Of a DNA stretch of 64,000 nt, positions 21,307 to 33,430 are shown one piece after another. The notes beneath the pieces are model-generated. The model was not told where the DNA came from. It searched no databases and saw only the letters and a program-made list of their open reading frames with translations. Every line of letters begins with the position of its first letter. Positions within the stretch are counted from its first letter, which is position 1. The position numbers and the translations under genes were made by a program. The DNA is from Nectonema munidae. Taxonomy: Eukaryota > Nematomorpha > Nectonematoida > Nectonematidae. The DNA is taken from NCBI GenBank assembly GCA_030549495.1, contig JAUIRK010000110.1, positions 744,001 through 808,000 of the forward strand, written 5' to 3'.

Positions 21307-22930
21307 TACAATGATACCTTGAAAGTGTTGACACGTCTTGCTAACTAGAGATGCACTCTATTTGGATAATGATACGTTGAAAGTGTTGACACGTCTTGCT
21401 AACTAGAGATGCACTCTATTTCGATAATGATACGTTGAAAGTGTTGACACGTCTTGCTAACTAGAGATGCACTCTATTTGGATAATGATACGTTGAAAGT
21501 GTTGACACGTCTTGCTAACTAGAGATGCACTCTATTTCGATAATGATGCGTTGAAAGTGTTGACATGTCTTGCTAACTAGAGATGCACTCTATTTGGATA
21601 ATGATACGTTGAAAGTGTTGACACGTCTTGCTAACTAGAGATGCACTCTATTTCGATAATGATACCTTGAAAGTGTTGACACGTCTTGCTAACTAGAGAT
21701 GCACTCTATTTCGATAATGATGCGTTGAAAGTGTTGACACGTCTTGCTAACTAGAGATGCACTCTATTTCGATAATGATACCTTGGAAGTGTTGACACGT
21801 CTTGCTAACTAGAGATGCACTCTATTTCGATAATGATACCTTGAAAGTGTTGACACGTCTTGCTAACTAGAGTTGCACTCTAATTCGATAATGATGCGTT
21901 GAAAGTGTTGACACGTCTTGCTAACTAGAGATGCACTCTATTTCGATAATGATACCTTGAAAGTGTTGACACGTCTTGCTAACTAGAGATGCACTCTATT
22001 ACGATAATGATACGTTGAAAGTGTTGACACGTCTTGCTAACTAGAGTTGCACTCTATTTCGATAATGATACCTTAGAAGTGTTGACACGTCTTGCTAACT
22101 AGAGTTGCACTCTAATTCGATAATGATGCGTTGAAAGTGTTGACACGTCTTGCTAACTAGAGATGCACTCTATTTCGATAATGATACCTTGAAAGTGTTG
22201 ACACGTCTTGCTAACTAGAGATGCACTCTATTTCGATAATGATGCGTTGAAAGTGTTGACACGTCTTGCTAACTAGAGATGCACTCTATTACGATAATGA
22301 TACCTTGGAAGTGTTGACACGTCTTGCTAACTAGAGATGCACTCTATTTCGATAATGATACCTTGGAAGTGTTGACACGTCTTGCTAACTAGAGATGCAC
22401 TCTATTTCGATAATGATACCTTGGAAGTGTTGACACGTCTTGCTAACTAGAGATGCACTCTATTTCGATAATGATACGTTGAAAGTGTTGACACGTCTTG
22501 CTAACTAGAGATGCACTCTATTTCGATAATGATACCTTGAAAGTGTTGACACGTCTTGCTAACTAGAGATGCACTCTATTACGATAATGATACGTTGAAA
22601 GTGTTGACACGTCTTGCTAACTAGAGTTGCACTCTAATTCGATAATGATACCTTGGAAGTGTTGACACGTCTTGCTAACTAGAGATGCACTCTATTTCGA
22701 TAATGATACCTTGGAAGTGTTGACACGTCTTGCTAACTAGAGATGCACTCTATTTCGATAATGATACCTTGGAAGTGTTGACACGTCTTGCTAACTAGAG
22801 ATGCACTCTATTTCGATAATGATACGTTGAAAGTGTTGACACGTCTTGCTAACTAGAGATTCCCTCTATTTCGATAATGATACCTTGGAAGTGTTGACAC
22901 GTCTTGCTAACTAGAGATGCACTCTATTTC
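21307..22930 (+). repeat. 58-bp satellite, 28 tandem units
   Basis: Unit start GATAATGATACSTTGRAAGT, then GTTGACACGTCTTGCTAAC, then TAGAGATGCACTCTATTTS. Unit 2 starts at 21,365 and unit 28 at 22,873, exactly 26 periods of 58 apart, with no indels. Variants recur in blocks: units 18-23 and 24-28 repeat the same order of CCTTGG, CCTTGG, CCTTGG, CGTTGAAAG types, a 348-bp higher-order period (22,293 to 22,641). Two short palindromes lie in each unit: GTGTTGACAC and, in the T variant, AGAGTTGCACTCT. Units have no spacers, so it is not a CRISPR array, and no long ORF spans it. Confidence 0.95.
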
Positions 22931-22940
22931 GACAATGATG

Positions 22941-23945
22941 GAGAGAGGAGATAATGACTCCGGGCCTCTTACGCTCTACTTTGTATATGTATATGTGTAT
23001 TTTGAGTGAGGGGATGTGTGCGTAATGCTTGCTGCGAAACATTTTGATAGAAAGAGTCTCATGGCTTTTCCTTGATTTAACAGATGCTACGAGAAAATGA
23101 AGATAGAAAACGCTCTAGAAAGCATCCAGCTGCAGTAAGGTAGTGGCGAAATTAAAAATATATGTCCATTTCATATTTTAAAGGTTGTCTAAAAATTATT
23201 TGTACCGAAACTGAATTTTGCATCTTTTTTCATTTCAACGACTAATAGATTATAATTAAAATTAAAACAACAGAATGATGAAACTAGACCTCCGTCCTTT
23301 CTTTAACTTTCTTTTTTTTAATATATTTTTAAGTGGCTTGCTTTCTCTTTCATAAAAAAATTTGATAAAATGTTTGAGAGTTTCCGAGAATCGCTCCGCT
23401 GCAATTTAATTATTGATTGCATATCATTAAGATTTCACATTATTTTTTGTATATAGTATCTAGAAAGGTATATACGATTAAAAATAAAAAATGTAAAAAG
23501 AAAAATGAAAATCATTGAATTCACAAAATCTACACTTTGGAATGTACATTGCATCCTCAAAACATTTGCAAGCGAAGACGTCAGTTACATCCAAAGTAAA
23601 AATAGCTGTACTCTGTTATATGGCTTGAAAAATACGTGGACCTGCACTTGGGGATCGGGCTTTTTCACGTGGTCCATCCGCCTCGGCCCACTGATGACGA
23701 CCACTCACGCCCCTAACAAAGTCGCTTTAAAATATGTATGACGGAAAAGGCATTACTTGTGTCACCAGGGCACGGAGGCAACACTGGGGCTTAAATAAAA
23801 AAATGTTTCAGCATTGCTTGCGTAGAGCTCGTTGTAGCTGCTGATAAAATTAACTTACCTCTAAACGATGATGTTGGCGATGCCGTAGAGCTTTCTAAAT
23901 CAAGAGAAATGAGTAAACTTACGTCCCTCTCACGCCTAGCATCCA
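22941..23945. other. Non-coding stretch after the satellite
   Basis: Begins with a purine-rich GATGGAGAGAGGAGATAATG. A GC-richer patch lies at 23,620-23,720 inside an unrecognised 78-codon frame. No element assigned. Confidence 0.3.
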
Positions 23946-23949
23946 TTAA

Positions 23950-24047
23950 CTCGTTAACGCCCAGAGTAACTTTACAAAAATAAAATCGTATGCTCTTATC
24001 TTCTGCTTTACATTAGATATCGTCTGATTATTCTGGTCGTTAACGGG
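23950..24047. mobile_element. piggyBac-type MITE, 98 bp, between TTAA duplicates
   Basis: TTAA at 23,946-23,949 and 24,048-24,051 flank a hairpin-like sequence. The left end CTCGTTAACGCCCAGAGTAA pairs with the complemented right end CCCGTTAACGACCAGAATAA, about 17 of 20 positions matching. TTAA target sites with C-rich first bases are the mark of piggyBac. It is non-coding and would need a transposase in trans. Confidence 0.6.
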
Positions 24048-24051
24048 TTAA

Positions 24052-26060
24052 GACGCTATTTCTGCACCTCTCGTATCTGTGGAAGGCGTTTACCAATTTT
24101 TAAAATAAGCATATCAAATTCTCATACTAAACCACCAACAGAAATTCGCCTTGGGCTTCCAGCCCTCGCCTCTTCCACACGGTTTTTTTGTATAAATAGT
24201 TGACGTTTGTTAATTCGTCACTGAATCGTTTAATAGTTATAAGATCTAAATGGCCCCAATAAAAGCTAGGCGGATGCAGAGACGGGGTAAGCGGCGCATC
24301 CCCAACACCGCGACTTTTTTTCAAAATTAGCTCGCTAATTTGGATAAATTCGCAGTCTAAAAATATTTAATATTTCTTTATTAAATAATTATTTGATACA
24401 CAATAATTAAAGACATGTGAAAAGAGAGTTAAAACGTTGTATACTATAAAATATTATAAAAATTTTGGCCCGCAATCTAGCGTGATCAAAGATGTCCTGC
24501 ATCCAACCCGACTCCGCCCACTTACTCTGTAACCAACTAACAAATATAGCGATCGAATCATTTAACCAATGTAGCATAGTTTAAAAATAAATAAATAAAT
24601 GTATTGCTTCTTCTCCGAAAGCGTCTTTTTCTATCACGTTTAATATTTCTTTTTTCAATATGTTCGTTCGCACGGTATTCAATACGACTCCTTTGTATAT
24701 AAGAAGACATTTTGTTTTGAATAGCTAAGTGTTATGTGGATTTTGAATAATTTTTCTAGAAGACTTACTAACTTTTTAAACTAAGTTCTAAAATACTTTG
24801 TATATATTTTCGCAATTGTGCCAAGATTATACCTTTATACCAACATAGACAATATTGGTTAATTCTGAAAAGTAAAACAAGTTTCTTTTTTAAATGATAA
24901 CACACAAACAAAAATAACATTTTCTTTCAAATACTAACACCATTTTTGTGGAAATGAGAGAATATTTAAACTAATTCTATTTGCTCAGCATCTCCTAAAA
25001 TATATTTTCACCTTTCAACGAAACTTTACGCAGTTGATGTTGAGATAATGCAAACTTAGCTAAACGTGTTCTGCATAAGATTCGCTTTTAAAAATACCAT
25101 ATAATTTCTTACTTGGCTCTTTAAATCCTAAAAATAAATATGCAAATATATATTTGTAATAATTGTATGCGTTTTGAGGCAAGCCCAAAAACACTTTTCA
25201 CTTCAATTTTCCTACTTTTCCATTTTAAATTCGTAAACTTTTTATAAAGACGCATTCAAAGTAAAAAAGCCGAAAGTGTTTTTAAGAACTTTTTTAAGAA
25301 AAAGGACAAAAGGAAAGTCATTTATCTGCGATAGTATGCTTGCATCGCGTCCTATATCTGTCCTAAGCATAACTTTGACTCTCACCCAGATCACAGCACG
25401 AGCATTCATGATCAAGGCCCTAACCCAGAGGTGGACTCGAATAAAAAATAGTACAATATAGACAAATATTGGAGACAATACATAATCAGGTAATTAATTA
25501 TATAGGTAAGCGAAGATGCTGCCTACAATTGAATCCTTTGCATGCTAGAAGCTAGGAACGCGATGTCCATGCGGCGAAGTTGCCCATGCCCACACCATTA
25601 ATTCTTGCATGTGTTTGATGTTAGAGCTCTAAAACAAGAATGCGTATGTGTGTGAGATGATTTACCCCAGGATAGCATTCATTCAATTAAACTTACTCCT
25701 CATTTTTGTGCTATTTTTTATTCTGCTTCCTTTTCTAGTGTTTTTCACAAAGGCAAAGCATTGCAAAGATAATTCAGTCAAAATTAAAGATTCGTGAATT
25801 TTACTTAGAAAAAACACTAAAAAAAGAGTAAAGGATGCGAGTCTTTTAGTTTAATAAAAGATAGAAATGGCTTGGCAGAACAAAAGTTTGTACAATGCAA
25901 GAAATCTTAAGTATTGTGGCTCTAAAGAAGACCCTTCCGATTTATCTCGGCATAAGTGTTTGCAACACTCCTCAGGGGATCAATAAAAATTCTATATAAT
26001 TTACAAGATTTTGACACAAGATGCAACTCTAAATATTTTATGTCAAATTCTATTTAAATT
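24052..26060. other. Non-coding stretch
   Basis: No recognisable gene. GC-rich patches at 24,270-24,310 and 24,490-24,530 (ACTCCGCCCACTTAC) look like element ends or old promoter fragments, without partners. Confidence 0.25.
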
Positions 26061-26079
26061 CAATATGAATCGATTAAAG

Positions 26080-26665
26080 CTTTGCTAGAAGAAAGAAGTT
26101 TCGAATATTTAAATTTAGAATATGTTTCAAAAAGAGGATCCAATCGCTTGTTACTTTTCTGCAACCTTTCATGGAAGCAACAGATGGGCTTGGAAGAGAA
26201 AATTCTTCATCTGTTAATGTTATATTATTATTACAAATTTTGATGCATTTAGAAAATACCTGCATGACTCTGCATGTATTAAAGTTCTGAGATAAAAAAG
26301 AAATTTTCCCAAACAAATTTAGGCTATCATTTTTCCATAAAGTAGTTGCGTGTTTGTGTATGCAATTTGAACAAATAAAAATGTTAATTGATACTATGAA
26401 ACTAGAAATATATAACTATGTTCGTAATCAAATTAATAAAGAGGGTGAAACACAATTCTCAATTGAAGGAAATCAAAAAAGCTTGCTAAAGAAAAAACGG
26501 CAGATGACTTAGAGAGCAGATTCAGAAGAAAATATATTAATTTGGTGGAAGAAAAATAAAAGTAGATTTCCTAAACTTTCCAATCTCTGTAGAAGATTAT
26601 TGAATATTCTAGCCTCTAGACGAGTGCTCCAAGCGAGAGAAACTTCAGCATTGCAGGTATAAATA
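26080..26665 (+). pseudogene. hAT transposase C-terminal fragment, heavily decayed
   Basis: The frame around 26,150-26,295 reads LQPFMEATDGLGRENSSS and LLLQILMHLENTCMT, matching the pre-dimerisation region of ZBED/Hermes-like hAT proteins (normally F..AT..LS....T). After stops, 26,527-26,640 reads ENILIWWKKNKSRFPKLSNL then CRRLLNILAS, the WWK.N..RFP.L...R..L.I.AS block of the hAT dimerisation domain. The SER.FS motif that should follow is not preserved. No terminal repeats found. Confidence 0.55.
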
Positions 26666-26679
26666 TGAACAAAAGAGGA

Positions 26680-28135
26680 CATGTCTTCAACACTTTGAAA
26701 GCCTTCTCTTTTTGCATAATAAATTAAGAATTCTATTGAATTCGTTTTTGCAAATAAACTTCCTTGAATTTCTTTGAATAAATGAGTTTTAGTGAGTAAA
26801 AATATAATAGTAATTGGAAAACCTGTGTTTGTTATTCAAAAGCTTTCTTGCTTCTAGTTTGAATCCGCCCTCTAGGCAATTAGCTTATAGCTTCATATAA
26901 GAGGTGTAAAAGGCATTTTTCAATAAAAACCACTAGTCCAAAAAATTGAATCATAATTAAAATGCATTGACTAAATATTCAGAATATAATTTAAAGTTAC
27001 AAAAAAAATTAACTAGGTGACGACGATTGAATCCAAATGACATAAACGCTACAGAGTTTATCTATTTTAAAAAGTAAAAAAGTGGCGAAAAGAGGTATTT
27101 TTGTACAAAACAAAAGTGGCGTCTCTTTGCCAAAGTCATCTCATATGTCATCAGGCGTAAACAGCTTCACTCCAACTTTGTGTTTGTGAAGCAGAGAATA
27201 AAGAGACTTGGAAAGGCATTCCACGTAGAATTGAACCTTCTAGTTGAGGCGAATGACAAAAAGTAGGACTATGCTTGCAATTGCATCACACTAACCCTAA
27301 ACCATAGCTGCCTTTTCTAGCTCATTAACCGAATTCATGGTTAACGTAGGCTTACCAACGCCACACTAATAGAGGCAAAAGCACATCATTACCCAGAGTT
27401 TTTCATCCTATTCTCTATATGCCCAAAAATGTAAAGTCCTTAAAATGTTTTACATAGTGCTTTTCTGCATTACGGTCGAATTGTTTGAGGAACACTTTTT
27501 TCGAAGAATTGAGTTATTTATTTCAAGTTTTTAGATCATTTAAACGCCATCTAAGAAACTTGATTTTAATTTTAAAATTTTAAAGAGAAACCTGCTTTTT
27601 GCTTTATATCATCAGAGTTATTTATCCACATGTTTTGATTAGCTCAGGAACTAATTAGTCCATCACTCAATTTGATATAGATTTTTTTGCTCTTGTTTAT
27701 TGTTTACTCTACAACTTAAGTATGTAGTTTTTTCTTCAAATCGCTCAAGTAGTTTAGGGATTCCAAATTTTTCTCAAAGAGAGCTAGAAGAAGAAGAGGA
27801 GGAAAAAATAGATGAAGTTGATGAAAGTTTAAGAGCTCCAGGCGCAAGAACATATTGTTGGCATCCAAAGGATTGAATAAGAGGGCGTATTTTATGACGA
27901 AATTGCTGTGATTGGACATCACATCACGCCTTTACGCTCTTTCGATTGAAACAAAAATATTATAGATGTAACTTTGATTTTTAATTTATTCTTTGTTGTT
28001 TCCTTCGTACTTCATAACATGGAAATGAGAAAAAGAAAAGAAGCAGAAAATGATTCCTTGATATTCATAAGAAATTAATTGAGTTTAAAACGTTCAATTC
28101 AGAGGTATTTGTATTTTAACAAAAGAGATTTTAAA
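26680..28135. other. Non-coding stretch
   Basis: No recognised gene. An acidic Glu-rich plus-strand frame near 27,785-27,868 (EEEEEEKIDEVDESLRAPGA) could be a worn N-terminal part of the piggyBac that follows, whose relatives have acidic N-termini, but this is a guess. Confidence 0.25.
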
Positions 28136-28139
28136 TGCG

Positions 28140-29345
28140 AAGAGCTACTTTACGCGCTTACTAAGATTGGTTTGGATTCGCTGTTTTATCGCTTATTTTG
28201 GGCGCATGTTACACATTGGACAAGGAAAGGCAAAGAAAGCTGCTACTTTTTCTAAAGATGCAGTCCTTCATGTGCAAAGCGATCGTTATACAAATGCTCA
28301 AATCAACAATGTTTTATTCGCTTTGATGACGCAAACGCAAGAAATTTAGAATATAAGATATCCGCAATACGAGTACTTGTTGACATTTTTTTGAAAAGTG
28401 TCATATATACTCGACTCCATTAGATGCGTTTACAATTGGAGCAATTGGTAGAGCTTAGAGGTGGTTGTGCACCTCTAAACGAAGTTATGGAAGTATAAAA
28501 GCATATCATTTAAAGGATGCTAAAATTATTATGATATGAAAACAGAAATATATATTTCCAGACTTGTAGATCAAAATTTCTTTTCAGGTTGTGAAATTTG
28601 CAAGCGTTTGATAACGAAAAGAGAATTGCCTTAATCTTGCGGTTTTTTATGCCGTATTTTCACGTGACGCAACTTTGTAAAATGGACACTTGAATCAAAT
28701 TTAATTTTTTGTGGAACTGAATCCAAATCCTCATTTTGTGCCAAATATTGAAGTGTAATCAGTTGCGTAATTTTTATTTACAGAAAACAGAGAGAAAAAT
28801 AATTTATACTGAACTGGCATCACTCTATTTATATTCCATTGAACGTGGAAGTAAGGAAAAATTTTAAAGCGGTATGTTTTCTCTTCACAGCACACTAGGG
28901 ATCCTTCAATTAGCGCTATCAAGAATAAAGAGGGAACTTTGTTAGATTACAATAAATATGGAAATGGTGTGGATTGTTTTAACCGAATGATACGGGAATA
29001 GATCTATTATAAGCCGAGTAGACGCTGAACTATAGCTATTTTTGCAAATTATTTGGACATTGCTGCTTTCAGCTCGTGGATGATTGATCAATATACTTGT
29101 ACACCTATTGCTTACACTAAACAAGGAGGCAAAAAAGTTTATCCAGAGAAATTCGTAAACAATTTATGTTGATTCGCTAAAATGTGTCAAATATTTCTAG
29201 ACCAACAAAATATATTTAATTGTATTATGGATTTTGTTCAAATTAAGAAATATATGGAATGCAGTTCAGTAACTAGAGGATGTTGTTCAATATCAGCATT
29301 CAGATTAAGAACAAGAAATAGTCGTAGGTATACAACTTTTAAATG
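28140..29345 (+). pseudogene. piggyBac transposase, heavily decayed
   Basis: Pieces in order: ELLYALTKIGLDSLFYRLFW (about 28,142), RFDDANARNLEYKISAIRVL (28,319), LEQLVELRGGCAP (family TIDEQLVGFRGRCPF, about 28,437), then SSQHTRDPSIS..KNKEGTL and LDYNKYGNGVDCFNRM (28,941), AIFANYLDIAAFSSWM (29,034) and KQGGKKVYPEKFVNNLC (29,120). This is the DDE_Tnp_1_7 order. The Asp of RFDD and the Asp of NGVD are readable. Several in-frame stops and frame changes break it, so it is dead. It belongs to a different piggyBac lineage from the one at 53.7-57.0 kb. No TTAA ends recognised. Confidence 0.65.
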
Positions 29346-29349
29346 TTTT

Positions 29350-32300
29350 TTCATTTTTGATATGTTTTAAGTGTCATGATAACATGTAATGTTTATCTAT
29401 TTGTTTTGTTCATTTCAAATTTACTTTTTTAAGTCCATTTGGTTTCAATCTTTTTTGTTCAGTTTTGCCTTCCCATAGCATATAATTGACACTTAATTAT
29501 GATTGCTTTTATACTTTGAATAAATATTTCTATAAAAAATTTTATATTTGTTTTTGGAATCTTTTGGCAAAACATAACACATAACTTGCGGAGTCTATGG
29601 TTTATCAGGTAGTAATGTAGCATACTTGGCAGTTTATAATGATCATCGCGCCCCTACTTGCCAAGGTGCCACCCTAGAGCAAAAGTTTTAATTCTGCCCA
29701 GTGAAGTAGCTTAGTGACGTCGCTGTCCCTCCCGCCCCACCCAGACCATAAGATACTACAACTGCCTTGTTGATTGTCTAGGCAGGCACAGCTGATTTTT
29801 TACAATAATAAAAATATATGTTTCAAGAATAAGCTTAAAAATAAATGCTAAGTTTGTGCTTATAAAACCACATTATATTTTTGTTTTGCTTTAAGAAACG
29901 TTTTTGATGACACAGTCACTATTTATTTCCATCAGATTCTATAGCAATCTCAAAGTTTTAGTATTTTATGTGTGTATTTTTTATAATTCGCCCTCAAGAA
30001 GTGTATGCCTGCGCATAAGCCCCTCACTCTGCCCTTTATGTGAAGACCCAATCATCAATAGGAGGTTTAACATCTTTTGTTTATCATGATCGGATAAAAG
30101 CTGCTATCTATATTTTTATGGGTAGCACAAAATGAGTGTCAAAATACTATGTAATGCACTAGCTGACTTTTTTGCTTGATTATATATCCAGTTCTTTATT
30201 TCGTTCTCCTTATTATTTGCCTGTTCGATTCTAGTTTGAAAACATTACTGAGAACTAGTTTAAGGTATACGCGCCCAAAATTAGAAAAAATAGTGTGGTT
30301 ACTATAAAAAAATATATTCACTTCAAGAAACAGTTTTTATGATGTGATTTTATTGCGTCTACGAATTTTCTCATTTTAATTTTGGTCAATGGAGAAAATA
30401 TAGTTAAAAATTTTTTATGAACAGTATATTTGAAAAAACTCTTCGCCACTACGCGTGCTTCACAAATAAGTACTATTTTTCTCTGTTTGGTGTTTCTAAT
30501 ATCCAGTTTCATTGTAATGTGATAAGTGAATGGGCCAAGGTGAACTTGTAGACTCTTTTATCAAGACCTAGCTTGCAGACGCTCTCCATTCCAAGTAACA
30601 CTCCTAGCTTGTGCACCCTTTTTACATTTACTCAGCTATGCCATGCCAGAGAGAAAGAATGGTGTCTAAATATATTTTCACTTAAGTAAAGAAAAAGTGA
30701 AAACTTCATGAAATATTGAAAGCACGCAAAAAAGTTTAATGTAAGTATATATTGGAATGCGATAATTCTTACCTCCTTTCAAAATGGAAAAAAGAAAAGG
30801 TTTGAATCACAAGGTTGCATTGCACAAATCGCTTCACACGTCTACTCTTTCACTGCGCACAAGAACGCTAACAAATTTACTTTTCAAGTAACAGTGATTC
30901 TTTTTGCTAGAAATCAATCAATGAATATTTCGAGATTTACTAATTGAATGAACTTGTTAACGTAAAGATATGGAAACCACGTGTAAACACTTACTTGGCA
31001 TTATAAAATTTATCAATTAAATTTTTACACTACAATTAGTTTGTGAAACTGTAGAGTCATTTGAATGAGTAAGAAAAGATGAACATTTCCATCTTGACTT
31101 TTCAATATTTTTTTCATTTGACATGTTGATTATTATTCGCATGTTTTCAATCAGTAAAAATCATTTTAAAATTAGCTATCTATTTTCAGCCCAGGATCTG
31201 TTTGGACCTCCATCTATATTAAATAAATGCCTATTTGATCTTGATAGGTCATTGATAACGAAATATCTCACTTTACAGAAAATTTAGGAGTTAAATAAAG
31301 TCTTGGTTAGTGGCAAAAGATTTTAAAAGATTCAAACGCATCTTCTAAAATATTGTCAAGCTATGGCTTACGTCATCAACTCTTTCAATCGGGAAGGATC
31401 AACAAGGCATTAACCCTTTCTGACTTTGTGCGATTTACCTGCGTTTTCAGTGTGAATTCAACCAAACTTGAATAGTCTAAAGAAATTCAGTGAAGCTCCT
31501 AATGATAAATTTTAGTGTTGGGAGAAAGAACCTCTTTTGGAAAACTATAATCAATCACAAAATATTGAAAATATGAAGAAAACGACCTTCATCGAATAAC
31601 ATGTAACGTGTGTAAAACATGATTTCTTAGATTCGTGGAACACTTGTAATTAAATCATTTTTTCTTGCTGTTATTACATTTTAAATATTTTATACTTAAA
31701 TATCATTTACAATCTCAGTGTTATAGGAACACAAAAATATAATCTTTTCATGATGATAGAAGAGTTAAACTGTTGTTAGGACAAAATTCCCACATTCTGC
31801 CTATGTTTTTCGATTGCTAAAAAATACTGGCTTGAGAAAAATATGAATTGCAATTTTTATTCAAAGTAGAGATAAATTAAAATACCTAAAAAGTTTCCTA
31901 AAGTTAATTTTCATGTTTTAATGCAAAAGTGATATGGCGTTAAAATGAAAGAGAAAATTTTTACCAAAATGAACTAAAAATTAAAAAGTATAGAAAATGA
32001 ATGCATGAAATAAACTCTGAGATAATTTAATTTACCTCCAGCTAAAGGGAATACAAATATGATGAAGGGCTTAGAAGATACACGGTTGTATTTTGGGATA
32101 AAGCTAGACGCTGTGCTTAGTTTGTGCATGAGGCAATGCGGGAAAAACTTTTATCCACAGATTGCCTACCAGTAAAAGCATATGTGATTGATCTAATCGC
32201 GATGCTTAGTCAATACAAAATATTCTCCTTTAACTTAAAAACTATAATGTCTTCATAAAAATACTAAATACTCTACACGTGTGTTTTTTAAATCCCCATA

Positions 32301-32650
32301 AACTTGGAAAAAGGAAGTAGGTTAAAAGTAATAACTATGAATATTCAATATAATACATACCTTTGCAGACTATATTCTTGGGAAATTGCATACTCTAATG
32401 CATTCATTTCTCCATACGTTTCTCATTTTTGAGGAATCCTCTTCTTTTCCCCATTTTTGGGCGAAACTGCATATTTAGGGCTGTTTTGATTTATTGAAAA
32501 CGAAACAATGCATTTCAGCTTATTGAAAGTATGTCACTAGTACTTTTTTCAAGCGTTAATTAATATCTGCGTAAGTTAATATAGAATATTTTTATATTGC
32601 TACTGTCATAATTCTATTTCAATCTTGTACTCGATCCTTCTCACTTTATT
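29350..32650. other. Long non-coding stretch
   Basis: No recognisable gene, tandem repeat or element end. A C/G-rich patch at 29,650-29,760 (CGCCCCTACTTGCC, CCCTCCCGCCCCACCC) may be a fragment of a hAT-type terminus. Confidence 0.3.
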
Positions 32651-32658
32651 ATTCCATA

Positions 32659-33078
32659 ATGAGTGAGAGTCGATTACTTCTCACTTTATTTATTCCATAT
32701 AATTCCCTTTCCAAAAAACTTCTAACACAAATTTTATTTATAAAAAACATTGCTTTAAACCAAAAATTTCATGAGTTGCAAAGCAAAATTAGACCCCAGC
32801 GTTCATACCCTTTTAGAGATAACTTTGAATGTCAATTAATTTTTACAGCACCCTTCTCTGAATATATTTTTTGGGAATTATATTATGTTTTTATTTCAAA
32901 CCAAATCACAGACAATTTAATTTGCGTTAAAAATAAAGATTGCGTTTGGTTTTATTTTGATATTATTTTTCTCATCTCCATTGTTTTTCATGCGCAAAAG
33001 TTTGACCCAAATATACTAATTAGCAAAGTTTTAATTTTCTTTCAATTCTTAATTTTAATGATTGATTATTATTGGTAG
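32659..33078 (+). CDS. Unrecognised 139-codon ORF, possibly chance
   Basis: The longest open frame in the middle of the window (MSESRLLLTLFIPYNSLS... ending DYYW). The C-terminal half is rich in Phe and Ile with two hydrophobic runs (FYFDIIFLISIVFH and ILISKVLIFFQFLILMI) that could span membranes, but AT-rich non-coding DNA also produces such composition. No family motif, no splice-supported extension and no neighbouring gene. I would not trust it as a gene without transcript evidence. Confidence 0.15.
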   Translation: MSESRLLLTLFIPYNSLSKKLLTQILFIKNIALNQKFHELQSKIRPQRSYPFRDNFECQLIFTAPFSEYIFWELYYVFISNQITDNLICVKNKDCVWFYFDIIFLISIVFHAQKFDPNILISKVLIFFQFLILMIDYYW

Positions 33079-33386
33079 AAAAATAACTTAGTTTTTTATG
33101 TTGTAGAATGAAAATGGAGGTAATGCATAATGAGATGCTTTTCCAAAAATGCTGATCTTAACACCTTTTGTAGATGCTTCCTACGACACCTAGAAATCTT
33201 TGGATCTACTTCATTTCAATGAACTTCAATTGTTTGTCAAGTTGCGTTTTCCCATGCCTTATATTCTTATATATACACGTTATCAATTTTGTTCATGCAT
33301 AAAAACACTTTGCCCTTTGGTTTGAAAACCGTTTTTTTCTAATCCCATCTTGGGACCCTTTTTTCTTAAACATTTAAGGGTGTGGG

Positions 33387-33428
<42 letters not shown>
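33387..33428 (+). repeat. Poly(A) run of 42
   Basis: An uninterrupted A run after TTTAAGGGTGTGGG. There is no AATAAA close upstream and no matching flank duplication was found, so an origin as a retroposon tail is possible but unproven. Length may be unreliable in the assembly. Confidence 0.8.

Positions 33429-33429
<1 letters not shown>

Positions 33430-33430
<1 letters not shown>

Noticed and set aside
21307-22930. CRISPR-like array of regular repeats
   Set aside because: Units are contiguous with no unique spacers, and the surroundings are eukaryotic transposon DNA. It is a satellite.
28456-28479. 9-bp perfect hairpin TTAGAGGTG...CACCTCTAA with a tRNA-like AATTGGTAGAGC before it
   Set aside because: It lies in the decayed piggyBac coding region and matches that protein (LEQLVELRGGCAP), so the hairpin and tRNA resemblance are most likely chance.
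33387-33428. Poly(A) run as a retroposon tail
   Set aside because: No polyadenylation signal at the usual distance and no flank duplication found.
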